Shown here: piece after piece, positions 8,562 to 17,951 of the stretch
Layout: each line of letters begins with the position of its first letter
How positions within the stretch are numbered: the first letter of the stretch is position 1
Assembly (NCBI RefSeq): GCF_036880985.1
Contig: NZ_JBAJNO010000008.1
Coordinates: forward strand, 1,674,001-1,738,000
DNA from: Limibacter armeniacum
Lineage (GTDB): Bacteria; Bacteroidota; Bacteroidia; Cytophagales; Flammeovirgaceae
DNA: 64,000 nucleotides
Direction of reading: 5' to 3'
The notes under the pieces: model-generated
Seen by the model: the letters and a program-made list of their open reading frames with translations, nothing else
Database searches by the model: none
Told to the model about the DNA's origin: nothing
Position numbers and translations under genes: made by a program

Positions 8562-8636
8562 GAAATATTGGTAGGTATAAGGTGGGTGTTTAGCCCTCTT
8601 TTTGAAGGGAAGAATTACCAATATTTCGCTTTTTTA
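8562..8636 (+). promoter_or_regulatory. Terminator-like hairpin in the mscS leader
   Basis: A perfect 12-base inverted repeat (8562-8573 with 8616-8627), with a nested smaller hairpin (CCCTC ... GAAGGG) in its loop, followed by GCTTTTTTAAA. The neighbouring gene upstream is divergent, so no rightward gene ends here; the structure lies 33 bases before the mscS ATG and could be a conditional terminator or attenuator. Confidence 0.5.
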
Positions 8637-8668
8637 AATTAGAACAGAAAAAGAGTAAAACAAGTAGC

Positions 8669-9505
8669 ATGGAGCAAGTTCAGAAATTTATAGTAGAGGA
8701 TTTGCCAGCAATGGTAATGAAGTATGGGGTGAAGGTAATTGGCGCTGTAGCACTATTTATTGTTGGTTGGGTTGTAATTAACTCGTTCTCTAGGGTTGTT
8801 GCCAACCGAATGAAGAAAAGAGCTGACAATGAAGCGTTAGTTGATTTTATCAAGACAGCACTGAATATTACGCTCAAGGTGTTGCTGATTGTAGCCGTAA
8901 TTGGTATGATTGGCATTCAGACAACCTCATTGATTGCTGCTTTGGGATCAGTTGGTCTGGCAGTAGGTTTAGCGTTGCAAGGTAGCCTTTCAAATGTGGC
9001 AGGAGGGGTACTGATTGTAGTGCTACGTCCTTTTAAGGTTGGTGATGTGATTCAGGCACAAGGTGAAGTAGGAAAAGTGGAGGCGATAAGTCTTTTCAAT
9101 ACAACAATTACCAACCCGCAGAACAGAAAGGTGGTGATACCAAATGCACCGCTCTCCAATGGTGTTATTACCAACTTCACAGAAAGAGGCTCAGCAAGGT
9201 TTGATGTCAATATTGGTATTTCATATGATGCAGACGTAAGAGTGGCACGTAAGGTATTACTTGAAGTCATTAAAAGTGATGAAAGAGTATTGAAGGATCC
9301 AGAGCCACAAGTAGTGGTGAATGCATTTGGTGATAGCTCGGTTGACCTTATCGTGAGAGGACATGCAAAAGTAGATGACTATTGGCCAACTTATTTCAGT
9401 GTAATGGAAAACTGTAAGATTGCCTTGGATGAGCATGGCATTGAAATTCCTTTCCCACAACGTGTATTGCATGTAGTGAACTCTGAAAACAAAAACTTGG
9501 CATAA
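8669..9505 (+). CDS. mscS: Small-conductance mechanosensitive channel MscS
   Basis: 278 residues, close to E. coli MscS (286). There are hydrophobic helices at about 20-42, 62-85 and 88-115; the third is the Ala/Gly-rich pore helix (GSVGLAVGLALQGSLSNVAGG). The beta domain with LRPFKVGDVI and the segment VVIPNAPLSNGVITNFT are diagnostic. It opens under membrane tension to release solutes during hypo-osmotic shock. Monocistronic, with a terminator 32 bases downstream and a terminator-like hairpin in its own leader. Confidence 0.94.
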   Translation: MEQVQKFIVEDLPAMVMKYGVKVIGAVALFIVGWVVINSFSRVVANRMKKRADNEALVDFIKTALNITLKVLLIVAVIGMIGIQTTSLIAALGSVGLAVGLALQGSLSNVAGGVLIVVLRPFKVGDVIQAQGEVGKVEAISLFNTTITNPQNRKVVIPNAPLSNGVITNFTERGSARFDVNIGISYDADVRVARKVLLEVIKSDERVLKDPEPQVVVNAFGDSSVDLIVRGHAKVDDYWPTYFSVMENCKIALDEHGIEIPFPQRVLHVVNSENKNLA

Positions 9506-9536
9506 GTTTACTTTTCTTACATAGCAAAGCAATCCT

Positions 9537-9576
9537 CCCCCGAATAGACCAGTTCTTTTCGGGGGATTCTTTTTCT
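9537..9576 (+). terminator. Terminator of mscS
   Basis: Stem CCCCCGAA (9537-9544) with TTCGGGGG (9558-9565), then ATTCTTTTTCT. Confidence 0.8.
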
Positions 9577-9609
9577 ATAATGCTGTTTGATTAATTGTTT
9601 TGAACAGCT

Positions 9610-10311
9610 ATGAATGATACCTCACAAAGACTGACCATTAAAAAACTGGCTGAAGAAGACAGGCCAAGAGAAAAGATGATGCTAAAGGGCAGACACGTCC
9701 TGAGTGATGCTGAACTGATCGCCATTCTGATAGGATCAGGAACCCGAAATGAGTCTGCAATTGAAGTTGGTAGAAAGTTACTGATCAAGGCTGATAATGA
9801 CTTGTACAAGCTTTCACGTATGGGCATAAAAGAGATGAAATCAGTTGATGGAATTGGTGAAGCAAAGGCAATCACCATTATCAGTGCTTTGGAACTTGGG
9901 AGAAGACGAAAGGAGAGAGAAAAGCCTAACCGTGATAAGATTGGGCAATCAAAGGATGTGTTTGACTTGATGTCACCTGTTTTATCCGATCTAAGTCATG
10001 AAGAGTTCTGGGTACTATTGCTGGATAGGGCAAACCACGTATTGCGTAAGGAGCAGATTAGCTCGGGAGGTGTTGCAGGTACGGTTGCTGACCCTAAACT
10101 GATTTTCAAGAAAGCCTTGGATTGTTTAGCTTCGGGCGTAATTTTGGTTCATAATCATCCTTCTGGTAACACAACTCCAAGTCAGGCTGATATGGAAATA
10201 ACCAGGAAGGTCTGTGAAGGGGGCAAATTGCTTGATATTGCTGTACTGGATCATATCATCTTTGCAGACGACCTGTACTATAGTTTTGCTGATGAAGGAA
10301 TGATGAAATAA
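9610..10311 (+). CDS. radC: RadC-family JAB-domain protein
   Basis: 233 residues. The N-terminal half carries a helix-hairpin-helix-like segment (about 65-95, SVDGIGEAKA) and the C-terminal half a JAMM/MPN metal-binding site, HNHPSGNTTPSQAD, with His181, His183 and Asp194 as predicted zinc ligands. RadC was historically called a DNA-repair protein, but that role is not supported experimentally; it may be a metallo-deubiquitinase-like hydrolase or nuclease. Full length for the family. The DUF1684 gene follows after 43 bases. Confidence 0.93.
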   Translation: MNDTSQRLTIKKLAEEDRPREKMMLKGRHVLSDAELIAILIGSGTRNESAIEVGRKLLIKADNDLYKLSRMGIKEMKSVDGIGEAKAITIISALELGRRRKEREKPNRDKIGQSKDVFDLMSPVLSDLSHEEFWVLLLDRANHVLRKEQISSGGVAGTVADPKLIFKKALDCLASGVILVHNHPSGNTTPSQADMEITRKVCEGGKLLDIAVLDHIIFADDLYYSFADEGMMK

Positions 10312-10354
10312 TGTGTCATTATAACCAGTTAACTGTCAAATACTTTAATAATAA

Positions 10355-10990
10355 ATGAAGAAGGTAATCGGAATTATCGTATTGCTTGGAGTAGTCGGAA
10401 GTGCATTTTATATGCTTAGCAATACGAATAATGAGCAGAATGTTGAAATGTACATGGCAGAGATCGAGGCTTTCAGAAAAGAAAACCATGAGAAGTTCTT
10501 GAAAGAGAGTGAGTCACCACTAGAGCAAGAAGACCGTGCTTACTTTGAAGGTCTTAAATACTTTGAGCCAGATCCTGTATTTAATGTCAAAGCCGACCTT
10601 GAATGGGTAGGATTCAAGGATGTAATGACGGTCAAGACATCAAAAGGCAATGATCGCCGATATGTCAAAAAAGCATATGCTGTATTTACCTTGAAAGGAG
10701 AGGAGTATAGAGTAGCGCTTTTGCAGGATGAGTTCCCAATTAAAGGAATGGAAAACTTGTTGATTCTCGCTTTCACTGATGAAACCTCAGGACATGAAAC
10801 CTATGGGGCAGGGAGATACATTAATTTGGAAGTGAAAGGTAACCAGAAGCAGGTTGACTTGGACTTTAATAAAGCCTATAATCCATACTGTGCTTATAAT
10901 ACCAATTATGATTGTGTTATTCCTCCGCAAGGCAACCATTTGGATATACAAGTACTAGCCGGTGAAAAGACTTACAAATCCCATGATTGA
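10355..10990 (+). CDS. DUF1684 domain protein, membrane anchored
   Basis: 211 residues with an N-terminal hydrophobic anchor (about 4-22) and no lipobox. The DUF1684 signature is clear: a helix with EIEAFRKENHEKFL, the DLEWVGF strand, then TYGAGRYINLE and NPYCAYNTNYDCVIPPQGN near the C-terminus. The family is widespread in Bacteroidota and Actinobacteria with no established function. Lies 43 bases after radC, probably co-transcribed. Ended by a strong hairpin shared with the next convergent gene. Confidence 0.85.
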   Translation: MKKVIGIIVLLGVVGSAFYMLSNTNNEQNVEMYMAEIEAFRKENHEKFLKESESPLEQEDRAYFEGLKYFEPDPVFNVKADLEWVGFKDVMTVKTSKGNDRRYVKKAYAVFTLKGEEYRVALLQDEFPIKGMENLLILAFTDETSGHETYGAGRYINLEVKGNQKQVDLDFNKAYNPYCAYNTNYDCVIPPQGNHLDIQVLAGEKTYKSHD

Positions 10991-11013
10991 GTGAGTAAGT
11001 CTGGACTAAAACA

Positions 11014-11053
11014 AAAAAGGAGTCAACTGTAATGAAACGGTTGGCTCCTTTTT
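11014..11053. terminator. Bidirectional terminator hairpin
   Basis: Fourteen-base stem (11014-11027 with 11040-11053), one G-U pair, flanked by A and T runs; serves the converging DUF1684 gene and the 106-residue gene. Confidence 0.85.
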
Positions 11054-11072
11054 GCTTAACAAGTTATTCAGC

Positions 11073-11393
11073 TTATGCTTTATAACGGTTAAGGAAATTC
11101 TCTAGTGTTTGCGATAAAACCACGGCATTTGACTCTACCTGAAGAGTCGCCTGTAGAGTCTCAGTCCTTAAATCATTAAGCAGAATACCTGCATTTGATT
11201 TAATTGACATGATCTGACGGTTCAATTCCTTGAACCCTTTCTGGAAATCAACAGACAGACTGAAACTCACATCGTTGAGCAGCTGCTGTTGCATTTTGGT
11301 CAGTTCTTCAGTCACGTAAAGCAACCTTTTCTGTGCCTCCTCTACTGAAGAAGGCATCTTTCGTGTCGAGAATCGGTTGATAGTAGTCGTCAT
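11073..11393 (-). CDS. Hypothetical helical protein (106 residues)
   Basis: Almost wholly alpha-helical: after a short basic N-terminus there are amphipathic helices with heptad-like spacing (about 18-50, 52-75 and 80-104) consistent with a coiled coil or helical bundle. No family recognised and no signal peptide, so cytoplasmic. Single gene, convergent with the DUF1684 gene. The codon use and the shared terminator suggest it is genuinely expressed; function unknown. Confidence 0.65.
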   Translation of the reverse strand: MTTTINRFSTRKMPSSVEEAQKRLLYVTEELTKMQQQLLNDVSFSLSVDFQKGFKELNRQIMSIKSNAGILLNDLRTETLQATLQVESNAVVLSQTLENFLNRYKA

Positions 11394-11926
11394 ATTCGGG
11401 GTGTTGATCTAGTGAAAATACCTTTCGCAATCGGTTGTACTACAAATTTAAGTAGGGAATGTCATATTCCCATCATAATCAGGACAAAAAATGTAATATT
11501 GAGGTAATAATTCTCTTCTTTTTAGCGAATAAATAATCTAATGTATACTGTGTTATATTTAAATGTTACCTGTACACTTAAATGTTGGTGGAATAAAATA
11601 TGGTTTAATCTTTTTGAAGTTTAAACATTGAATATTTTGAATTTTTTTTGATAAGCAATTAAAAAAGCAGATCAGTAAAATAGTTTGGGTACTAATCTAG
11701 TGTGTACTGATGGTTAAACTTTCTTAAGTCAAATCACCATTATTAAGCGTGTTAAAACTGTTTTTTAGATTGGTAATGAGTAGGAGAGGTTAGGTATAAG
11801 GCTATGAATATGGGGAGAATTGTCTCAATTGAAAAAAAGAGCTAAATTTTATATTAGTCAATTCAAACGGTTGTTTTAACATCAATAAAAACTATTGGTG
11901 AAGTGACACCATTAACAGAATCTGCT
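11394..11926. other. AT-rich intergenic region between divergent genes
   Basis: About 530 bases of very AT-rich DNA. It must contain the promoters of the leftward 106-residue gene and of the rightward YceI gene, but I recognise no ORF, structured RNA or repeat. Confidence 0.5.
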
Positions 11927-12529
11927 ATGAAAACTACTCACACAATTATCCTGCTGCTGACCTGTATGGTAGTAGGCATAACATCTTTTAAACTATATGA
12001 GCCAAAATCCACTTACAAGGTCGATTCCGAAGCGAGTAAGATGGAGTGGGTTGGGAAAAAAGTGACAGGACAGCATACAGGAACAATCAAGATTTCTGAC
12101 GGAGCAGTTGAAGTTTCAGACGGAAAGTTGGTAGGAGGTAACTTTACCATTGATATGTCCACCATCAACAATACTGATCTTGAAAGTGCTGATGATAAAG
12201 CCAAACTGGAAGGACACCTGAAGTCTGATGACTTTTTCTCGGTAGAAAAGTTTCCTAAGGCGACTTTTGAAATTGAGAAAGCGGATGAGAAAGGTGGTGG
12301 TGAATATGAGATTACAGGGAACATGACAATCAAAGGTATTTCAAACAAGATCTCATTCCCTGCATCAGTAACCATAGAAGACAACAAACTTACAGCTGCA
12401 GCAACAATCACTGTTGACAGAACGAAGTTTGATGTCAAGTATGGCTCAGGAAGCTTCTTTTCTGATCTTGGAGACAAGATGATTTATGATGACTTTGAAA
12501 TCAACCTTGACTTGGTAGCTAACCAATAA
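11927..12529 (+). CDS. YceI-family secreted lipid-binding-type protein
   Basis: I choose the ATG at 11927 because the signal peptide (MKTTHTIILLLTCMVVGITS) begins there; the upstream GTG at 11903 only adds eight unlikely residues. The mature part shows the YceI lipocalin-like barrel: YKVDSEASKMEWVGKK, GTIKISDGAVEVSDGKL, IDMSTINNTDL, HLKSDDFFSVEKFPKATFEI. YceI proteins bind isoprenoid-type lipids in the periplasm in the structures known. One of three YceI-family genes in the window and the most canonical. Monocistronic, with its own terminator. Confidence 0.92.
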   Translation: MKTTHTIILLLTCMVVGITSFKLYEPKSTYKVDSEASKMEWVGKKVTGQHTGTIKISDGAVEVSDGKLVGGNFTIDMSTINNTDLESADDKAKLEGHLKSDDFFSVEKFPKATFEIEKADEKGGGEYEITGNMTIKGISNKISFPASVTIEDNKLTAAATITVDRTKFDVKYGSGSFFSDLGDKMIYDDFEINLDLVANQ

Positions 12530-12551
12530 TTAAGATAAATATCATTTTATG

Positions 12552-12589
12552 AAGCCTACCTATGAATATAAATAGGTAGGCTTTTTAGT
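12552..12589 (+). terminator. Terminator of the YceI gene
   Basis: Twelve-base stem (12552-12563 with 12572-12583) with an eight-base loop, followed by TTTTT. Confidence 0.88.
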
Positions 12590-12841
12590 TCTCTGGAACA
12601 TAAGGTGCTTTTTACTGATTGCTTCTACTAACCTTTATCATTTCCGTATTTACAGTTATATTAAAGTAGCTACTAACGGCACATTATCAATAGTCAGAAA
12701 AGACATTGCAAAGAATCCTCTGAACTCACTTATCGGTGGGCTGGTTTTTGATTTAATGTCTTTTACAATTCAACAGCATGCTGCATTTCTATCGTAACCT
12801 TAACTAATTGTACCTCAACCACACAGTCAACCCAATCACTG
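12590..12841. other. Intergenic region before the DUF4178-like gene
   Basis: About 250 bases after the terminator (310 from the YceI stop) with no ORF, RNA or repeat recognised; presumably the promoter and 5' leader of the next gene. Confidence 0.45.
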
Positions 12842-13810
12842 ATGGAGAAAGCTTTTGAAAAAATATCAGCCTTTTTCAAGGACATAAAAGATGGACTGGA
12901 AACCCATATTTGGCCTTCATTCGGTCAGATTCAGCCTGAGGCAGAGCTAGAGGACAAGCTCAAATCATTGCCAGGGAAATTCCAGAATGAATATTATATC
13001 TGCCTTGAGAGGGAAATCCAACGCCAGCGAAGACACCGGAATGTAATCACTTTTACCACTTTTTTTCTGGTAACACAGGCTGAAGTGTTTTGGCCTATGG
13101 CAGCCGCAGGAGCCTACTATTGGTATACCAAAAACTTTACAATCCCCCAACTTTCTCATAATGTTTACAGGAAAGTGATGTTAAAATATCGACTTGCCAA
13201 CCATGAACGAATAATGGATCGGAGCAATGTGGCAAGGAGTAACCGTATGTTACCTCGTTCAATGGAAATACCTTTTGATCCTTCCAATTTGACGCTTGAA
13301 CATCTGAAAACGGGGTATTTACTGGATTTTGAGATGAAGACTTGGTGCGTGACAAGGCATATTCAGTATGATTGGGATAATGGAACTTCAGAAAGGTTCT
13401 TTAAGTTGATGCAGCACACAGACCAAAAGCTGCTGATAGTTAGGAAAGAAAGTGAATACCTTCAGTTGATGGTAGGAGATAAGGTGAATGTTTATGCTAT
13501 AGATGAGGATATTGATACTGATATTCTGATGAAACAGCGACCTAAAAATGTCTTGAGTTATAAGGGGGAACGCTACTTCAGGGATGAACATAGAGAAGGG
13601 TATGCTTTCAATATTACGGAAAGGGAATTAGGAATCAGAACTAATATTTGGGATTACTATAATGAGGAGCGAAAGAAGATGGTTAGGGTAGAACAAGTAG
13701 AGAGAAGGGAATTCAAGGCATTTTACGCAGAAATAGTTTCTCCTTACAACTTTACTGAGATATTACCACCTCAAGACACCGATAATCCTCATGACGATGA
13801 TATGTTCTAG
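12842..13810 (+). CDS. DUF4178-like protein with a membrane segment
   Basis: 322 residues. An N-terminal helical region is followed by a hydrophobic stretch (about 68-98, FFLVTQAEVFWPMAAAGAYYW) preceded by an Arg-rich segment. Residues about 155-270 resemble DUF4178: LKTGYLLDFEMKTWCVTRHIQYDWDNG, then two short beta-rich blocks ending at ERYFRDEHREGYAFNI. The C-terminal tail is acidic (DNPHDDDMF). DUF4178 proteins often occur with stress or Psp-like genes in bacteria, but this one stands alone. The domain call is from pattern recognition only. Confidence 0.6.
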   Translation: MEKAFEKISAFFKDIKDGLETHIWPSFGQIQPEAELEDKLKSLPGKFQNEYYICLEREIQRQRRHRNVITFTTFFLVTQAEVFWPMAAAGAYYWYTKNFTIPQLSHNVYRKVMLKYRLANHERIMDRSNVARSNRMLPRSMEIPFDPSNLTLEHLKTGYLLDFEMKTWCVTRHIQYDWDNGTSERFFKLMQHTDQKLLIVRKESEYLQLMVGDKVNVYAIDEDIDTDILMKQRPKNVLSYKGERYFRDEHREGYAFNITERELGIRTNIWDYYNEERKKMVRVEQVERREFKAFYAEIVSPYNFTEILPPQDTDNPHDDDMF

Positions 13811-13830
13811 TGTTTTGAATTGATATTAAA

Positions 13831-13874
13831 AAGGAAACCACATCTATATCAAGAAATATAAATGTGGTTTCTTT
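13831..13874. terminator. Bidirectional terminator hairpin
   Basis: Stem GAAACCACAT (13834-13843) with ATGTGGTTTC (13862-13871), extended inside by ATAT/ATAT, between two convergent genes, T runs on both sides. Confidence 0.85.
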
Positions 13875-13894
13875 CTTTTTATACCTTATCAAAA

Positions 13895-15157
13895 TCAGGT
13901 TTTTTGTTTCTTTTTCTTAGCTGCAGGGAAAAGAATATTATTTAGAATAAGCCTATACCCTGGAGAGTTTGGATGAAGGTTCAAGTCCGTAGGTTCCTCT
14001 TCAACAAAATGCTGGTAATCTTCAGGGTCATGACCACCGTAGAATGTCCAAGTACCTTTGCCATATGTTCCGTGAATGTATCGGGCTTCATTGATCTCTT
14101 TGTTTTCACCCATTATGATGACATCACTTTTGATCAGGTTTTTCTTGAATGCAGTTGTCTGTCCCATAAACCCTTTGATGATTCTTTGGTGATTCTGAGT
14201 CAACATGGTTGGAATTGGATCCCATTTTGCAGAAAACTGAAAGAGTTTAAAGTAGTCATTTTCTTCACTCAACCCTCTTTCAAATACCTGATTGTCAATA
14301 TTAGAGTATTCATATTTGTAAGGGTTCATAAAGAGTTCAAAATCTTTGAATGCAAATGTTTTCCCAAAGTCAATTTTTCTTTGTGCGTTAGGGTCGGGAG
14401 GATCTCCATCATACATGTAGTCACAAATGTCAACGCCTTCAGCTGAGAGTGCTATATCATAAGTGTCAGAGGCTGAACACATGGCAAACAGAAAGCCTCC
14501 ACCTGAAACGAAGTCACGAATTCTATGGACTACAGCCAGTTTCAGTTGAGATACTTTTGCAAAGCCATGCCTGTTGGCTGACTGCTCAAAGTTTTTCTGG
14601 TTATCGATGTACCATTTCTTTCTGCCATACACTCTGAAGAACTTTCCGTACTGCCCTGTGAAGTCTTCATGATGAAGGTGTAACCAATCATATTGAGGTA
14701 GTCTGTCCAACATCACCTCATCGTCAAAAATAACATCGTAAGGGATTTCAGCGTAGGTAAGTACCATTGTTACAGCATCATCCCACGGCATTTTGGCAGG
14801 GGGAGAATAAACTGCAATTTTTGGTGCAACCTCAAGCTTCATCACATCCATATTGGCTTCTGGATTGGAAATGAATCGCTTGATCTCGACCGCTTGAGCA
14901 TCTGAAATGACTTCGTAAGAAACATTTCTGATGATTAACTCATTTTCAAACTCTTGTATATATTCAAACAAAAAGCTTCCACCTCTATAGTTCAAAAGCC
15001 ATTCTGCTTCTACTTCTTTTTGCAGTACCCAATAGGTGATACCATAAGCTTTTAAGTGATTGGTTTGCGATTCGTCCATCGGGACGAGTAAATAGGATGC
15101 CTGCAATGGAATTTGAAGGCACAACAATGTAAGTAGTGTCAGTATGGTTTTTTTCAT
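13895..15157 (-). CDS. Secreted protein of the so-called asparagine synthetase B-like group
   Basis: 420 residues with a signal peptide (cleavage near ALQ-ASY, residue 20) and a Lys-rich C-terminal tail. The opening of the mature chain, SYLLVPMDESQTNHLKAYG, is characteristic of a conserved Bacteroidota protein commonly labelled asparagine synthetase B. I see no glutamine-hydrolysing N-terminal Cys nor the SGG-D ATP motif of real AsnB, so that name looks wrong. Segments such as VSGGGFLFAMCSASDTYDIAL and TWTFYGGHDPEDYQH suggest a class I glutamine-amidotransferase-like (flavodoxin-type) fold. Monocistronic. Function unknown. Confidence 0.7.
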   Translation of the reverse strand: MKKTILTLLTLLCLQIPLQASYLLVPMDESQTNHLKAYGITYWVLQKEVEAEWLLNYRGGSFLFEYIQEFENELIIRNVSYEVISDAQAVEIKRFISNPEANMDVMKLEVAPKIAVYSPPAKMPWDDAVTMVLTYAEIPYDVIFDDEVMLDRLPQYDWLHLHHEDFTGQYGKFFRVYGRKKWYIDNQKNFEQSANRHGFAKVSQLKLAVVHRIRDFVSGGGFLFAMCSASDTYDIALSAEGVDICDYMYDGDPPDPNAQRKIDFGKTFAFKDFELFMNPYKYEYSNIDNQVFERGLSEENDYFKLFQFSAKWDPIPTMLTQNHQRIIKGFMGQTTAFKKNLIKSDVIIMGENKEINEARYIHGTYGKGTWTFYGGHDPEDYQHFVEEEPTDLNLHPNSPGYRLILNNILFPAAKKKKQKT

Positions 15158-15360
15158 GACTGATATACGGATTTCTTTTGAATTGTAATGTCAGTTTAGT
15201 CAGCCTTAAAATCAGGTCTGACCGACAGGTTTATTGAATCCTCCTTATATACAATTACCGAATCCTAAGGTAAAATCCAAAACTTTGTTCCAATGTAAAT
15301 ATAAAGCCTTCTTATCAATTGCACTAAACATTGGAAAAATGAGCATGTTCAAAAAATAAA

Positions 15361-15400
15361 AAAACCGTTCCCATACCTTATAAGAAGGAGGAACGGTCCT
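15361..15400 (-). terminator. Terminator of the PspC-GIN gene
   Basis: Stem ACCGTTCC (15364-15371) with GGAACGGT (15390-15397), 29 bases past the stop codon; a T run follows on the minus strand. Confidence 0.8.
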
Positions 15401-15425
15401 ATTTTATTTAGACATTTTAAGTAAA

Positions 15426-17951
15426 TCAATTTTCTGTATGCAGCATAACGGAAGGGTTACCCTGTACCTGAACATTGGACGATGGGTTGCTGAATACCTC
15501 TGCACGTTCATCAGCATAGACTATGACATTACAATTGCCCGATGTCTTAACCTTGATATTATCCACTTTGAAATCACTAGTGATGGCATTGGCATATCCT
15601 CCAACTTTCAGTTGTAGAAAATCTCCAGTACCAGCAATTATTACATTAGCATAGTCTGACGAGGTAACCACCAGCTTTTCTGCATTTACCACAGCTGAAG
15701 TATTGACAGTGCCTTCTAAGTCCATAGTGAGGCATGGTGATGCAATCTCATCTAAGATCAGTTGTCCACTACCATTATATTTGATACTCGATAGGTCTTT
15801 GATATAGACAACAATTGGCAATATATCCTGTTCTGTCTGCCCATTTCCTTTTGAAATATGCAGTTCATTGTTTTTTACCCTAAGCCTTAAAGAACGGTCA
15901 ATTGGCTCTGGCACCTTTACATAATGCTTGTTGCCTTGCTTTACTACCACTGTAATATTCCCTTCGATACAAACAGATTTGTAAGGGTCTAATACCTTTT
16001 TGACCATTGGCAAGTGTGCTAACAACGCATCTATATCTGTTATACTTTGCACAACGGGTGGAGCCATTTGAGGTGTAGGTGGAGTAGGAGGAATGGCTGG
16101 GTGTTGCAGATGAGATGCATTGAGGGAATCCATATTCACGTCATACTCCTGCAAGAAGTTCTCTTCTGTAAATACCCACATTCTGTTTTGCATGAATGGA
16201 TCGAAGAAGCCAACACCTTTATCTTCTAATAGTGTTTTAGTAGCATCTTCAATCATGAAAGGTACACCTGAAGGAATCATAAGTGTCAGGTGTAGCTTTT
16301 GTTTTTTGTATGGCGCGCCATGAGTCAGCTTGAAATGAGAGTTTATATTCAAGACATCATGGTCATATTTAATATCATGTATGATAGTTCTGGCATTAGC
16401 AATGGCTAACTGTCTGGTTTTTCCTTTGGAAGAAAAATGATTGATGATTTTAAGGTCATCGCCATTATACCCTTTTATGTCAAGAGAGACCTTAGTAAGG
16501 TCATTCATTCCTAGAAAATCGGAAGTAATGCGCAGGTAAGGAGTTGTAATTGGAATTTGTACATCTTCCTGATATGAACCTGAGGCATTGTACTCAAGCT
16601 GAAATGCTCCAATGCTAGTGCCTGTTACAGCCAATGAGGCTAGCCAAATACCTCCCATTACAATATGGGTTTTCTTACCGATTACCCACTTTGATGCAAT
16701 CATTGAAATGCTTACCAGTCCCATATATATGAGGGGTAGCATTACCGCTAAGGACATCGCAATGACTAACGTGTTGGGTAAGGTATACTGGAAAGTATCA
16801 ATTAGGGCTACATCATATGGTAAAAGCTCTTCATTGTTGATATTGAGGATCGTTTCATCTCCTAAAAGTTGAGAAACGGTAAATAGCTTTAGACCAAAGG
16901 CTGATGCCAATCCACTCATCGTAAGCATGACAAAGAGCACAATCATCATGATGAAACCTGCAAAAATACCTACAAGCCTCATCAATTTGACCAGAAAACT
17001 GTCATTATTAAAAAGGTCAGATACTTCTGAGCTAATTCTTTGTCCTGTACGCTTGAAATTTTCTGAGCTAAAACGTTCGCTAGAGTCAAATCCTGCAAAC
17101 TTCTTTTTGACAAAATGCTCAATATTCTCAAGGTTTATGGCTTGCCCGCTACTTTGCATCTTGTCTTTTAAAGACCTAGCCTTTGGTGAAATCATCCACA
17201 AAACGACGTAAAGAAAGAAACCAAGCCCATTGATAAGGGTGGTGACCACAAAAATAAGCCTGACAGGGACTATACCGATGCCTAGATAATTGCTGACACC
17301 AGCTGCAACACCAGCTATCACTTGCTGGTCAGGGTCTCGGAAAAATATCTTTGTTCTTTGATCTGGTTTCAGCTCGCTGCTTCCAGGAATGAACATCCAT
17401 GCCACTATATAAAGAATGGATAAACCTAAGCAGAAGTAAAAGCTATCATAGAAATGGAAAAGCGGTAAAATTATGCCAAGCCTAACCCAAAGTGGGTCTA
17501 TATGGAAGTAATGAGCTGTACCTGCACAAACGCCTCCAAGAAGCTTTCGATTCATGTCACGGTACAAATGAAGATTTTCGTTTTGTGCTGTAGCAAAAGT
17601 ATCTTCTTGATAAGCTCGTTTTTGTGAAGTATGAGAAGACTGAAATGATTGGTCTGCCTCATTTTTTCGATAAAGCGGTTCATCTGTTTCGTCAGCAAAC
17701 CCTTCAATACTGCCCATTGACTTGATCAAGTCATTGACGTCTTCAACAGTGATAAACTGTTTGCTGGCACTAACTTTTGACAGGAAAATTTCTGCAATGC
17801 GGCTTTCAATATCGTGAATGATCTGATCGCTTTGCTTGAATTCTGCAAAATATTGGTCAACGGCGAATTTATACTTGATAAACTTTTCTTTCGCATCAGC
17901 TTCAATGTAAAAAATAACGCCACCTATGTTAATGCTTTTGAATTGATCCAT
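15426..17951 (-). CDS. Envelope-stress protein with two PspC domains and a C-terminal GIN (DUF2807) domain
   Basis: 841 residues. An N-terminal cytoplasmic region (1-100, DVNDLIKSMGSIEGFADE) precedes two tandem PspC domains (about 130-190, RKLLGGVCAGTAHYFHIDPLWVR; about 205-260, DQQVIAGVAAGVSNYLGIGIVPVR). Further membrane segments follow near 325-350, 395-420 and 435-455. The C-terminal third is beta-rich and ends in a GIN/DUF2807 adhesin-like domain (about 690-835). PspC is an inner-membrane sensor of the phage-shock response. The GIN domain would face the periplasm. A pspA gene lies 476 bases upstream on the same strand. Length is large for the family but typical of Bacteroidota fusions. 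Confidence 0.87.
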   Translation of the reverse strand: MDQFKSINIGGVIFYIEADAKEKFIKYKFAVDQYFAEFKQSDQIIHDIESRIAEIFLSKVSASKQFITVEDVNDLIKSMGSIEGFADETDEPLYRKNEADQSFQSSHTSQKRAYQEDTFATAQNENLHLYRDMNRKLLGGVCAGTAHYFHIDPLWVRLGIILPLFHFYDSFYFCLGLSILYIVAWMFIPGSSELKPDQRTKIFFRDPDQQVIAGVAAGVSNYLGIGIVPVRLIFVVTTLINGLGFFLYVVLWMISPKARSLKDKMQSSGQAINLENIEHFVKKKFAGFDSSERFSSENFKRTGQRISSEVSDLFNNDSFLVKLMRLVGIFAGFIMMIVLFVMLTMSGLASAFGLKLFTVSQLLGDETILNINNEELLPYDVALIDTFQYTLPNTLVIAMSLAVMLPLIYMGLVSISMIASKWVIGKKTHIVMGGIWLASLAVTGTSIGAFQLEYNASGSYQEDVQIPITTPYLRITSDFLGMNDLTKVSLDIKGYNGDDLKIINHFSSKGKTRQLAIANARTIIHDIKYDHDVLNINSHFKLTHGAPYKKQKLHLTLMIPSGVPFMIEDATKTLLEDKGVGFFDPFMQNRMWVFTEENFLQEYDVNMDSLNASHLQHPAIPPTPPTPQMAPPVVQSITDIDALLAHLPMVKKVLDPYKSVCIEGNITVVVKQGNKHYVKVPEPIDRSLRLRVKNNELHISKGNGQTEQDILPIVVYIKDLSSIKYNGSGQLILDEIASPCLTMDLEGTVNTSAVVNAEKLVVTSSDYANVIIAGTGDFLQLKVGGYANAITSDFKVDNIKVKTSGNCNVIVYADERAEVFSNPSSNVQVQGNPSVMLHTEN

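Noticed and set aside
13895-15157. Calling the gene asparagine synthetase B
   Set aside because: It has a signal peptide and lacks AsnB catalytic motifs; I give only the conventional label as a note.
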